DNA of 13,019 nucleotides from Candidatus Saccharimonadota bacterium (GTDB taxonomy: Bacteria > Patescibacteriota > Saccharimonadia > Saccharimonadales > JACDFO01). The stretch lies in contig JACDFO010000024.1 of assembly GCA_013815785.1 (NCBI GenBank), forward strand, positions 1 through 13,019, read 5' to 3'. The notes beneath the pieces are model-generated. The model was not told the origin of the DNA. It saw nothing but the letters and a program-made list of their open reading frames with translations, and did no database searches. The number at the start of each line of letters is the position of its first letter. Position 1 is the first letter of the stretch. The position numbers were made by a program, and so were the translations under genes. Of this stretch, positions 5,952 through 13,019 are shown piece by piece.

Positions 5952-7361
5952 ATGGTAACAAAAGCAGCAGAGAAAACTAAGAGCAATCAGAAAAGTGGAA
6001 AAATCAGTCAAATTGTGGGAGTGGTGATTGATATCGACTTCCCAATCGGGTCCTTACCGGCAATATACAACGCAGTAGAAGTAAAGTCAGAAGATCGCAC
6101 ACTAGTGCTCGAAGTCGCTCAGCATTTGAGTGAATCATCTGTACGTGCAGTTTCACTTGGTGCTACAGACGGCTTGCAGCGCGGAGCCGAAGTAACAGAT
6201 ACCGGTGCGCCGATTAGTGTACCTGTGGGCGACGATACGTTGGGTCGTATGTTCAATGTGGTGGGCGAACCTATTGATGGCAAAGAAAATAAATTCAAAA
6301 CCCGTGCAGCGATCCACCGTTTGCCACCTGCCCTGACCGAACAATCCGGTAGCGTCGAAATCCTGGAAACTGGCATCAAAGTCATTGACTTGATTGCTCC
6401 AATTACCAAAGGTGGTAAGGTTGGTTTATTTGGTGGTGCCGGAGTCGGTAAGACTGTGCTTATTCAGGAGCTTATCAATAACATTGCGAAATTCCATAGT
6501 GGATATTCTGTGTTTGCTGGAGTCGGGGAACGTACGCGTGAAGGTAACGATCTTTACCACGAGATGGCTGAATCGGGCGTTTTAGACAAAACGGCGCTTG
6601 TGTTCGGTCAGATGAATGAGCCGCCAGGCGCGCGTTTGCGTGTCGGACTTTCTGGGCTCACCATGGCAGAAGGTTTTCGCGACAAAGGGTCCGATGTACT
6701 ATTGTTTATCGATAATATCTTTCGATTCACCCAAGCTGGTGCCGAAGTTTCGGCCCTGCTAGGTCGTTTGCCGTCAGCAGTAGGCTATCAACCCAACTTG
6801 GCGCAGGAAATGGGCCAGCTGCAAGAACGTATTACCAGTACCCGTAAAGGCTCAATTACATCCGTACAGGCTGTCTATGTGCCTGCAGATGACTTTACTG
6901 ACCCTGCACCAGCTACGACTTTTGCTCACCTTGACTCGACTATTGCGCTTAACCGTTCATTAACTGAGCTTGGTTTGTATCCAGCTGTTGACCCCCTCGA
7001 TTCAAATTCGACTATTCTTGACCCTGAAATTGTTGGCGAAGAACATTATACCGTGGCCCGTGAAGTTCAGCGTGTCTTGCAGCGCTATAAAGATTTACAG
7101 GACATCATTGCCGTTCTCGGTATGGAAGAATTGTCGGATGACGATAAACAATCTGTATCTCGTGCTAGGCGCATCCAGCGCTTCCTAACGCAGCCATTCT
7201 TCGTGGCCGAGGCTTTCGTAGGTATGCCCGGTAAGTACGTGTCGCTCGCTGAAACTATCGCTGGCTTCCAAGAAATTCTTGCCGGCAAACACGACGACAA
7301 GTCTGAAAACGCGTTTTATATGAAGGGTAATATCGACGAAGTTAAGGAAGAAAAGAAGTAA
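5952..7361 (+). CDS. atpD: F1Fo ATP synthase beta subunit (catalytic)
   Basis: Beta, 469 residues from the preferred start, carries the catalytic nucleotide sites. The P-loop is G-G-A-G-V-G-K-T at 161-168, with catalytic K167. The general base glutamate is E193 in G-V-G-E-R-T-R-E-G. The Walker B strand is V-L-L-F-I-D-N at 249-255. The DELSEED-loop equivalent reads M-E-E-L-S-D-D-D at 391-398, a conservative variant. A lysine-rich extension of about 15 residues precedes the first beta-barrel strand. All catalytic residues are present, so the enzyme should be active. The gene sits between two orphan small genes with almost no spacing on either side. An alternative start at 5943 would add three residues. 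Confidence 0.97.
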   Translation: MVTKAAEKTKSNQKSGKISQIVGVVIDIDFPIGSLPAIYNAVEVKSEDRTLVLEVAQHLSESSVRAVSLGATDGLQRGAEVTDTGAPISVPVGDDTLGRMFNVVGEPIDGKENKFKTRAAIHRLPPALTEQSGSVEILETGIKVIDLIAPITKGGKVGLFGGAGVGKTVLIQELINNIAKFHSGYSVFAGVGERTREGNDLYHEMAESGVLDKTALVFGQMNEPPGARLRVGLSGLTMAEGFRDKGSDVLLFIDNIFRFTQAGAEVSALLGRLPSAVGYQPNLAQEMGQLQERITSTRKGSITSVQAVYVPADDFTDPAPATTFAHLDSTIALNRSLTELGLYPAVDPLDSNSTILDPEIVGEEHYTVAREVQRVLQRYKDLQDIIAVLGMEELSDDDKQSVSRARRIQRFLTQPFFVAEAFVGMPGKYVSLAETIAGFQEILAGKHDDKSENAFYMKGNIDEVKEEKK

Positions 7362-7363
7362 GA

Positions 7364-7573
7364 ATGGTTGAAACTTCTAAGCGTTTAGCCGTAAATGAGT
7401 CCTTGCTTAATCGCCTCTTTGATACCCCTGACGAATTAGATAGACAGTCTGAAGCACAGCGCCTAAAAATTCAGCATGAGCGAACAGAACTGATAGTTCA
7501 AATGAATCTTCCGATGTATCATGTAGAAATTGTTCCTGTTATAGAAGACCTATGGGAAGAGAGCGATCTATGA
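7364..7573 (+). CDS. Orphan 69-aa protein encoded between beta and epsilon
   Basis: I do not recognise this protein. It is 69 residues, mostly charged, without a membrane segment or cysteines. A predicted amphipathic helix covers about residues 24-46 (D-E-L-D-R-Q-S-E-A-Q-R-L-K-I-Q). It is followed by a proline- and hydrophobic-rich strand-like part (N-L-P-M-Y-H-V-E-I-V-P-V) and an acidic tail ending W-E-E-S-D-L. It begins two bases after the atpD stop, with AAGGAAG 13 bases upstream, and its TGA overlaps the atpC start by four bases (ATGA). Standard operons place atpD directly before atpC. Coupling on both sides makes it a credible real gene, plausibly an F1-associated factor. The function is unknown. 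Confidence 0.75.
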   Translation: MVETSKRLAVNESLLNRLFDTPDELDRQSEAQRLKIQHERTELIVQMNLPMYHVEIVPVIEDLWEESDL

Positions 7574-7995
7574 TTCGTTTTCAATTAGTTTCTTTGAGTG
7601 GAATGAAGTTTGACGAAGAAGTTTACGAAGTAATTTTGCCTACACTTGATGGCAAAATAGGTGTTTTGGATCATCACATGCCTTTGGTAAGTGTTGCTAG
7701 CCGAGGCATGATTGCGGTGCGTCATAAGTCTAGTGACCCGGATGATTTTCGAGATTATTTCGCTGTAAGTGGTGGCGTGATTGAAGTGGCAGATAATACA
7801 CTCACTGTATTGGTGGACGAAGCAGATCACGCCGATGAAGTAGATGCCGCAGAAGCTCAAAAGGCTTACGATAGAGCTCAAAACATGATAAAAGAAGCCA
7901 AAGATCAAGTCAGCCTAGAGCACGCCCAAACATTAGTCGACCGCCAAGCAGTCAGAATACAAGTAGCCGGGCTAAAACGCCGCCGCCGCTCCTAG
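7570..7995 (+). CDS. atpC: F1Fo ATP synthase epsilon subunit
   Basis: Epsilon, 141 residues, joins the gamma shaft to the c-ring and can inhibit ATP hydrolysis through its C-terminal helices. The N-terminal beta-sandwich (1 to about 88) includes the family patterns V-Y-E-V-I-L-P-T-L-D-G-K-I-G-V-L-D-H-H-M-P-L and F-A-V-S-G-G-V-I-E-V. A full C-terminal helical hairpin follows (about 90-138), ending in an arginine-rich tail, so autoinhibition is structurally possible. I chose ATG 7570 over the in-frame 7552 because 7570 forms an ATGA overlap with the preceding stop. GAGAG (7559-7563) is six bases upstream, and the protein then begins M-I-R-F-Q-L-V-S as in relatives. This is the last gene of the operon. 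Confidence 0.94.
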   Translation: MIRFQLVSLSGMKFDEEVYEVILPTLDGKIGVLDHHMPLVSVASRGMIAVRHKSSDPDDFRDYFAVSGGVIEVADNTLTVLVDEADHADEVDAAEAQKAYDRAQNMIKEAKDQVSLEHAQTLVDRQAVRIQVAGLKRRRRS

Positions 7996-8031
7996 TCTTT
8001 ATACCAGTCTAATCATTCACAGCAAAGCTGT

Positions 8032-8067
8032 ATATGAGTAGGCCACTCGGCACTCAGCATATTTTTT
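8032..8067 (+). terminator. Possible Rho-independent terminator of the atp operon
   Basis: An imperfect stem forms from ATATG (8032-8036) with CATAT (8058-8062), AGT (8037-8039) with ACT (8052-8054), and GCC (8042-8044) with GGC (8049-8051) around a four-base loop. Small bulges separate the segments. It runs into six T residues (8062-8067). It lies 36 bases after the atpC stop. The bulges and AU-rich base make it weak. A smaller ACAGC-AAA-GCTGT hairpin (8019-8031) just upstream has no T-tract. Confidence 0.4.
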
Positions 8068-8120
8068 GCTTGCGCTTCCTTTAGAGCAGTATTATTCATA
8101 CAGTTCAGTCTGGTTCTCGT

Positions 8121-8147
8121 CAAAAAATGTACTGCGCACTCAAGTAC
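8121..8147 (-). terminator. Possible Rho-independent terminator of the convergent minus-strand gene
   Basis: Read on the minus strand, GTACT (8147-8143) pairs with AGTAC (8133-8129) around a nine-base loop and is followed after one base by six T residues (8127-8122). It begins 17 bases beyond the stop of the 106-aa gene. The stem has only five pairs, so confidence is low. Confidence 0.35.
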
Positions 8148-8163
8148 GAAAACTAGGATGAAG

Positions 8164-8484
8164 TTACACGGACTTAGTGAAAAGTTCTTCTAGCTCTTCG
8201 GTTTTAACTGCTTCATCTAACAATGCCAGCATGCCAAGTAAGCTCGATGTTACTTTTTCGCGCATTATTGGATCTTCGGGTGCTGCTTCAAAACTACTTG
8301 CAGCGATAAAGTGCTTGAGGTTTGGTCGTTTTTGAAGCGCATCCCAATTAACCAAGCTGAATCTAAAAAATATATCATGCTCTCGCTGTTGGTCGAGCAC
8401 TGCATCTACTAATTCTTCGGGAATATCATGACGAAGTAATGTATATCCTAGTTCGTTGGGGTTACCAGACGATACCTCTGCCAT
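8164..8484 (-). CDS. Small hypothetical protein (106 aa)
   Basis: I do not recognise this protein. It is 106 residues, soluble-looking, mildly acidic and mostly helical by composition. It has a central aromatic stretch (H-D-I-F-F-R-F-S-L-V-N-W) near 36-47 and a leucine- and glutamate-rich C-terminal helix (about 80-103). There is no signal peptide, membrane segment, cysteine or known catalytic motif. On the minus strand, GGAAGGAA precedes the ATG with suitable spacing, which supports a real gene. It is convergent with the atp operon and divergent from the carbonic-anhydrase-like gene. A minus-strand promoter is expected in 8485-8560 but is not clear. Confidence 0.65.
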   Translation of the reverse strand: MAEVSSGNPNELGYTLLRHDIPEELVDAVLDQQREHDIFFRFSLVNWDALQKRPNLKHFIAASSFEAAPEDPIMREKVTSSLLGMLALLDEAVKTEELEELFTKSV

Positions 8485-8557
8485 GATACTTTCCTTCCCG
8501 GATGTTAATACTGATTTAAGAATAGTCTAATACTATAAGTTGTGAAGTGATTATTCT

Positions 8558-8608
8558 CACACGTCCTACGTATAAGTGCTTGTATCAAGGTCTTAAGACG
8601 TGTAAGAT
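8558..8608 (+). promoter_or_regulatory. Candidate promoter with overlapping palindromes before the carbonic-anhydrase-like gene
   Basis: TTGTAT (8580-8585) and TAAGAT (8603-8608) are separated by 17 bases and resemble -35 and -10 boxes pointing at the gene at 8645. A perfect ten-base palindrome, GTCTTAAGAC (8590-8599), fills the spacer. A seven-base inverted repeat, ACACGTC (8559-8565) and GACGTGT (8597-8603), flanks the -35 region, and TACGTA (8567-8572) lies between its arms. Such positions suit repressor or activator binding, but no regulator is identifiable. Confidence 0.4.
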
Positions 8609-8644
8609 TGATAACTGTTTGTAAAAAATGTAAACGAGATTAAT

Positions 8645-9535
8645 ATGAGCGAATTTATGAGTAACACAATTGATTCTGACCCGATGGAAGTAATCACTAA
8701 AGTGTATGAAAGTCCTATCAAGGCTACGGGCGAAGTTACGATGTCTTCAGAGAACCTGGAGGTTCAGGCCGCATATTTACGTGGCAGCATGGTCGAGATT
8801 GATTACGATACTGTTCGGGGCACTTGTGGTGACGAACGATACAGAGTCGGACTGCGTACTGGTGAGGAAATTGTAGAAGCACGTCCATCGGTCTTCGGCG
8901 GTCATAATATTTATGGACTGTATGTTTCAGAACTGGCTAGCATGTTCGCAGGAAGTGAAGCTAGCCCAAACGAAAGCTTGGATCAAGTTACTAGAGATTT
9001 GAATCGTAACAAAGTCGCTTCCGGTGGACATGAACACTGTGCAGCTGCAGCGGGCTTCGGTGTAGTGCTTGCAAATATCGTAGAAAACGCTGATTTAGTA
9101 CGTGCCTACACGCAAGCGAATAAATCAGACTATGACGCCGACCTTACGAATGAAGTCTTAGAAAATGCTGCTCGGATCGTCACTTCTAAAAAGTATGAAG
9201 GTTGGGACGGAGAATCGGCTTTGATTGAAGTACTCGGAGACGAAGCTGGTGAGGCCATAGAGCGATTAGCTGATGTTCCACACACTGGGCGCACACTTGC
9301 TCGCAACAAACGTTCTGGGGTTACGATCGACCAAACCCAAGTCCATCAAAATTCAGACGGCGAAGACAGTTTTGAGTGGGATGATCCATATGCTGATAGA
9401 ATTGAAAACGCTGCAGCAGCCGGCCCCGATGCCGCACGAATAAAGCGTGTCATGGAACACGCCCGAGAAGCAGTTTTGGTTGGAGTGGCGCTTGCCGTTC
9501 CGAACCCTGAACTGCATCAAATAGACGTTCAGTAA
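8645..9535 (+). CDS. Beta-carbonic-anhydrase-like metalloprotein with extended C-terminus
   Basis: This 296-residue cytosolic-looking protein carries the two-part metal-site signature of beta-class carbonic anhydrases. It has C-x-D-x-R at C61, D63, R65, and G-H-x-x-C at G128, H129, C132, the usual order and roughly the usual distance (about 56 residues in E. coli Can, 68 here). Between them lies R80-P-S-V-F-G-G-H. By analogy, C61, H129 and C132 would bind zinc (or cadmium, as in the diatom CDCA enzymes), and D63-R65 would form the gating dyad. The rest does not look like an ordinary beta enzyme. There is a 60-residue N-terminal part and about 160 residues after the second motif, including an acidic linker around 236-250. 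CO2 hydration is therefore a hypothesis; a related metalloenzyme is possible. The ribosome site (GAGAT) is weak, and ATG 8657 is an alternative start. Confidence 0.5.
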   Translation: MSEFMSNTIDSDPMEVITKVYESPIKATGEVTMSSENLEVQAAYLRGSMVEIDYDTVRGTCGDERYRVGLRTGEEIVEARPSVFGGHNIYGLYVSELASMFAGSEASPNESLDQVTRDLNRNKVASGGHEHCAAAAGFGVVLANIVENADLVRAYTQANKSDYDADLTNEVLENAARIVTSKKYEGWDGESALIEVLGDEAGEAIERLADVPHTGRTLARNKRSGVTIDQTQVHQNSDGEDSFEWDDPYADRIENAAAAGPDAARIKRVMEHAREAVLVGVALAVPNPELHQIDVQ

Positions 9536-9551
9536 TGTATGTTTGAACCAA

Positions 9552-12500
9552 TTAGCTCTTTATTAAGTCGCTAATAAAAGCGCGCATACCGACTGGAGTT
9601 GTGGCGTAGCCTGATACATCGGGTAAGGCTAAGGCCTGTATTTTGTGCCACACGGCGGCGATTAATCGTTTGAAATCTGCATATTCTTGGTCATCGTATT
9701 TTAGAACTAACGGCGGAGCTGATTTACCATTCGATAACGGTTCAATGAACTCAAGTGCAGCGCTCTCGACCTTGTAATTCCGGTAGGTATGAGATTTTTC
9801 GATTAACAAGATGTAAAAATACAGCTGTTGCTTATAACTCAGGTATTTTGTTTGGCTACTCCACTTAGTGCTCGGCGAACCGCTTTTAAAATCAATAATA
9901 CGAACTGTTTTATTAACTTTGTCTATTTCTAAGCGATCAATTTTGCCAGTCAAGATTGCCCCATCCAAAGTTACGCCTTCTTTGCGGAAATCGACTTCTG
10001 CCAAGGCGTTGGTTTTGAGGCGCTCGCCATTAGCCGCAAGATAGCATTTCAGGGCATGGCTACCGCGGTCAGAGTATGAGGTTTTATCGGCGCGGCTTAA
10101 AAAACTCCGTTCAATTTTGTTAGTAAAATGCTCGGTCGTTGCAAGAATACTCGGATAGTTACCAATCGTTCCCTGTTTTTGGAACCATTCCAAGCTTTTA
10201 TGAAGCGCATCACCATAAATACTATCGGCGCTAGCAGCTTCTGGGAAACGTAAAAGCGTATTTAACAAAAATGCTTGGGGCCCGGCATATTCTATATTGG
10301 TAAACGTATTCAGGTGTGTCGGACTCATAACGTAGCGGGCTAATCGGTCTTTTAGCAGACTCCGTAAATTTGGGCTCATCACCAGGTGGCGTGAGTGCCA
10401 CAAGGTGTCTACGTCTTGCCTGGCTTGTTCAGGAGCACGAGTGGTCATAAATACCTGGTTCACATTCTCGGGCAGAATTTGGCTTATTCGGCCGTTTCCG
10501 CCTTCGCTTTCCAGATAATACTTAGCTGGTAATGTCTTCTTTCCATTTTCCTTTTGAGCATAGCTGGTGGTATACAAGCCGTACCTAGCTCTGGTTATCG
10601 CAACGAAAAGTAACCGTCGTTTCGTATCTTCACTGCTAGCATCGTGTCGGATATGTTTAAGATTGGCTGGCAATGATATTTTGTTGCCAGCAAAAGTAGC
10701 CGTACTGCCCCACACGTCGTCATGCATACATGGCAAAAATACATACTGGTACTCGAGTCCTTTGGCTTTATAAACTGTTTGTAATTGTACTGCAGATTCG
10801 CTCTGGGCTATCGGATGGGTGTTAAGCAACGGCTGCTCAGCCTCCTGATACGTCTCATAAATACCTAGTAGGCTGTCGATGGTCAGCTGTGAGTCAGTTT
10901 GAGACTGCTGATCACGCAAATGGGACCGAATGACACTTAAGTGGGATATTGCTTCATAAAACTGAAGCGGCGAGGCATTTTGGGCTGCCTCAGAAAAATA
11001 ATACGATTTCATGGGCGAGGTGTATGTTGTGCCGTCATCTAGCTGCAATGACTTAGCCCCAGTTATGTAATCCAATATAATTTCAAGAGATGTCGTATCT
11101 GACAAACTGCCAACGCGTAACAAAAATTCTGTAGCCTGCATGGTACTAGGCTTTTTCAGGGCTAATTGTGCCCATGGCGTGTATGTTTCAAACTTTTTAG
11201 CATAAAAATCCCAGTTTAGGTCCCATATATCACTAGTTGGTATGCCCCAAAAGTCTAACGACAATACTTTAGGCAAAAATGCGTCCATAGCCGTCATTTT
11301 TTGACTGCCAGCGGCTCTCAAAAACTCAGTTTGTAATAAGACGGATTGAATGACCGGCGTATCAAATATATTTTCGCGTTTTTCATACGCAACTGGCACG
11401 CCATGAGAGTTTAAAAATGGAACTAACGCTTCTAAAATCACATGCTTTGGCGCCAGTACAGCAATCTCTTCGGCTGGCACACCGTCTTTAATAAGTTCTG
11501 CTATCTGCTCGCCTATCCAGCCGTACTCGCTGGCTTGAGAAGCGAATTCATGCCGGGCAATCGTGGCGTTCTTGGGCAAATTGTCGGCCGCCGATTCGAT
11601 GTCTTTACTGATGTTTTCTAGATTGTGATGTAAACGTGATTCGATTTGCTGGGCAATATTATGTGCCACGTGCAGAATATCGTGATGCGACCGATAATTT
11701 TTAACTAAGTTAATGACGACAACTTGTTTAAAACTAGTAGTAAATGCCACCATGTTGCCGATGTCAGCGCCCTGAAATGCAAAAATACCTTGGTCATCAT
11801 CACCTACCGCCATAATGTTTGGGCGGCCTTCTTGTAAGGGGTGATCTGCTAACAATTTGACCAGCTCAAACTGGGCGGCATTAGTATCCTGAAACTCATC
11901 TAGTAAGATATACTGATATTTTTCCTGCAAGTTGTATTTAAGTTCGGGCTTCCGTTTTAACGCCGCGATAGTACTGATTATCATATCGTTAAAATCATAC
12001 TGTCCGGCTTTGCCTACGACACGCTGGTATTGCTCATATATATTGGCCAGCGACAGTAACTTGCCGGCACTCTCTGGATTAGTAAATGTCCACTGATCGT
12101 TTTCGTCTTTTACGAGCCACTGGTTTTTCCATGCCGTTAACGGTTTAGTGCTGTTTTCTTCTTCGGCGCGGCCCAAAGCTTCCTGTAGAGTCTTGGACGC
12201 ATCAAGTGTCAGACTTGAAGTGTTTTCTGTAAGTGTGTTAGCAATAGAACTGAATAACTCAAGCGCTAGAGCTGTTTTGCCTGGAATGCGTCCGTGAACA
12301 GCCATTAGTTCATTAATTTTAGGTGATAATTCTTGTACTGCATTTGAATTCTCGCCCGCAATTTCGCGTAGTTCATCTGCCGATAAATTTGCTTGCTTGA
12401 AATCAGCAATCGCGCCCACGACACTTTTTACGTAGTAGCGCGCACTGCGAAGTGGATCAGTAAACGGCAGCGCTTCAATAATATCTTTAACCACTTCAAG

Positions 12501-12884
12501 TTGTCGCAGCTCATCGATTGGTCGTTCTAAGCGCGCGTCTTGGCCGGTTTCTAAGTCGATTGTTTCAAAAAATTCAGGATATGTCTTGATGATATCACTA
12601 GCAAAACCGTGGTAGGTATTGATGTGAACGTCGTAGGCTAGTTCGCCGATCATGGAATTGAGCCGCTCGCGCATATTTAAGGACGCAGCTTCGGTAAAAG
12701 TCAGACATAGAATACTCTGCGCTAATGTATCTGTTTTTTTCAAGATGTTTGCAACTCGTGCACTCAGTAGTTGTGTTTTGCCGGTGCCCGGCCCAGCCAG
12801 CACCAGCAACGGACCATCAGTGGTGTCTACTGCTAGTTTCTGCTGGTCATTAAGTATTCCGTAAATCTCATCAAACTTATACAT
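9552..12884 (-). CDS. UvrD/AddA-like superfamily 1 helicase with C-terminal PD-(D/E)xK nuclease
   Basis: Taking the ATG at 12884, this is an 1110-residue single-chain helicase-nuclease for DNA break processing or repair. The helicase motifs in order are: I, G-P-G-T-G-K-T at 31-37; Ia, around 59-76; II, D-E-F-Q-D at 329-333; III, G-D-D-D-Q-G-I-F-A-F-Q-G-A-D at 361-374; IV, N-Y-R-S-H near 396-400; V, V-Y-K-A-K-G-L-E-Y at 704-712; VI, A-I-T-R-A-R at 762-767. The RecB-type nuclease carries H895 (A-L-H-K-S-L-E-W), D983 (G-K-I-D-R-L), D998 and K1000 (I-I-D-F-K-S-G) and Q1019-Q1020. No iron-sulfur cysteine cluster is seen. The layout resembles AddA and actinobacterial UvrD-like helicase-nucleases; no partner gene is in the window. 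An in-frame ATG at 12968 is rejected because a -10 box lies six bases before 12884. Confidence 0.9.
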   Translation of the reverse strand: MYKFDEIYGILNDQQKLAVDTTDGPLLVLAGPGTGKTQLLSARVANILKKTDTLAQSILCLTFTEAASLNMRERLNSMIGELAYDVHINTYHGFASDIIKTYPEFFETIDLETGQDARLERPIDELRQLEVVKDIIEALPFTDPLRSARYYVKSVVGAIADFKQANLSADELREIAGENSNAVQELSPKINELMAVHGRIPGKTALALELFSSIANTLTENTSSLTLDASKTLQEALGRAEEENSTKPLTAWKNQWLVKDENDQWTFTNPESAGKLLSLANIYEQYQRVVGKAGQYDFNDMIISTIAALKRKPELKYNLQEKYQYILLDEFQDTNAAQFELVKLLADHPLQEGRPNIMAVGDDDQGIFAFQGADIGNMVAFTTSFKQVVVINLVKNYRSHHDILHVAHNIAQQIESRLHHNLENISKDIESAADNLPKNATIARHEFASQASEYGWIGEQIAELIKDGVPAEEIAVLAPKHVILEALVPFLNSHGVPVAYEKRENIFDTPVIQSVLLQTEFLRAAGSQKMTAMDAFLPKVLSLDFWGIPTSDIWDLNWDFYAKKFETYTPWAQLALKKPSTMQATEFLLRVGSLSDTTSLEIILDYITGAKSLQLDDGTTYTSPMKSYYFSEAAQNASPLQFYEAISHLSVIRSHLRDQQSQTDSQLTIDSLLGIYETYQEAEQPLLNTHPIAQSESAVQLQTVYKAKGLEYQYVFLPCMHDDVWGSTATFAGNKISLPANLKHIRHDASSEDTKRRLLFVAITRARYGLYTTSYAQKENGKKTLPAKYYLESEGGNGRISQILPENVNQVFMTTRAPEQARQDVDTLWHSRHLVMSPNLRSLLKDRLARYVMSPTHLNTFTNIEYAGPQAFLLNTLLRFPEAASADSIYGDALHKSLEWFQKQGTIGNYPSILATTEHFTNKIERSFLSRADKTSYSDRGSHALKCYLAANGERLKTNALAEVDFRKEGVTLDGAILTGKIDRLEIDKVNKTVRIIDFKSGSPSTKWSSQTKYLSYKQQLYFYILLIEKSHTYRNYKVESAALEFIEPLSNGKSAPPLVLKYDDQEYADFKRLIAAVWHKIQALALPDVSGYATTPVGMRAFISDLIKS

Positions 12885-12890
12885 TAGTTT

Positions 12891-12912
12891 AGTATATATC
12901 GTATATAACGAT
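12891..12912 (-). promoter_or_regulatory. -10 box and overlapping palindrome of the helicase gene (candidate leaderless promoter)
   Basis: On the minus strand TATACT (12896-12891) is followed by exactly six bases and then the helicase ATG at 12884. This repeats the spacing seen before the first gene of the window and predicts a leaderless transcript. Immediately upstream, ATCGT (12898-12902) and ACGAT (12908-12912) form an inverted repeat around a five-base centre within the promoter spacer, a plausible operator. No -35 box is clear. Confidence 0.5.
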
Positions 12913-12957
12913 TCTTGGGGATATACTGGCGTGTTTTTGTTGGTTTGTGAGGTACAA

Positions 12958-12963
12958 TATACT
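12958..12963 (+). promoter_or_regulatory. -10 box of the divergent gene at the right edge
   Basis: TATACT points rightward, with a T-rich stretch about 17-18 bases upstream (around 12934-12940) as a poor -35 region. Transcription would start near 12970, about ten bases before the TTG proposed as the start of the next gene. Together with the minus-strand box at 12891-12896 it makes this a divergent promoter region. Confidence 0.4.
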
Positions 12964-12979
12964 GACATGGGGGAATTAT

Positions 12980-13019
12980 TTGAGCAAATTTAAAGAATTT
13001 TATGACCAGTATCCAGTGC
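12980..13019 (+). CDS. Start of a gene cut off by the window edge
   Basis: A TTG codon at 12980 opens a frame with no stop before the window ends (product begins M-S-K-F-K-E-F-Y-D-Q-Y-P-V). GGGGGAA (12969-12975) lies a suitable distance upstream, and a -10 box lies at 12958-12963. Thirteen codons are too few to assign a family. An alternative ATG at 13002 in another frame also stays open to the edge. The ATG at 12967 opens only eight codons. Confidence 0.4.
   Translation, partial: MSKFKEFYDQYPV

Noticed and set aside
7585..7908. 107-codon open frame on the minus strand inside atpC
   Set aside because: It is antisense to a well-supported epsilon gene; no ribosome site or recognisable product.
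12885..12968. 28 extra N-terminal codons for the helicase
   Set aside because: This stretch contains the promoter elements and a dyad; the residues are unlike a helicase N-terminus, and 12884 fits the -10 spacing.
1..13019. TGA recoded as glycine or tryptophan
   Set aside because: TGA ends several genes in functional ATGA overlaps and is not found inside the conserved ATP synthase genes.
1..13019. CRISPR array, tRNA, rRNA, insertion sequence or phage genes
   Set aside because: No spaced direct repeats, cloverleaf, rRNA motifs, transposase or phage structural genes were seen on either strand.

Overview
The window most likely comes from a Saccharibacteria (TM7) or related Patescibacteria/CPR genome. 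This is inferred from compact gene packing with one-to-four-base overlaps, moderate GC, an F-type ATP synthase with a reduced delta subunit, many short unrecognised proteins, and -10 boxes placed almost on the start codon. TGA is used as an ordinary stop, so the recoded code of Gracilibacteria and Absconditabacteria does not apply. No 16S rRNA or other phylogenetic marker is present, so the assignment is a judgement.

Layout. A gene for a membrane-anchored, histidine-rich extracytoplasmic protein of unknown function (44-658) precedes a promoter (691-720) and a complete ATP synthase operon on the + strand (730-7995). The order is atpZ/I-like, atpB (a), atpE (c), atpF (b), atpH (delta), atpA (alpha), atpG (gamma), atpD (beta), atpC (epsilon). 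Three extra elements break the standard order. The first is a 162-base atpH-atpA interval with a long imperfect inverted repeat and a 53-codon open frame. The second is a 95-aa orphan gene between gamma and beta. The third is a 69-aa orphan gene between beta and epsilon. The junctions overlap or nearly abut, so the orphans are cotranscribed with, and probably translationally coupled to, the enzyme subunits.

Downstream, two possible terminators lie between atpC and a convergent 106-aa gene of unknown function (8164-8484, minus). A palindrome-rich divergent intergenic region then leads to a 296-aa protein carrying the C-x-D-x-R and G-H-x-x-C metal-site motifs of beta-type carbonic anhydrases (8645-9535, plus). 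Convergent with it is a long UvrD/AddA-like superfamily 1 helicase fused to a C-terminal PD-(D/E)xK nuclease (9552-12884, minus). A divergent promoter region separates the helicase from the first codons of a gene that runs off the right edge.

How the parts work together. The atp genes encode a full F1Fo motor. The c subunit has a carboxylate but lacks the sodium-site residues, so protons are the expected ion. If this is a fermentative CPR cell, the enzyme may run mainly as an ATP-driven proton pump, but the window cannot show this. The helicase-nuclease is probably a DNA break-processing enzyme unrelated to the operon. The best candidates for undescribed biology are the small orphan genes and the hairpin inside the ATP synthase operon.
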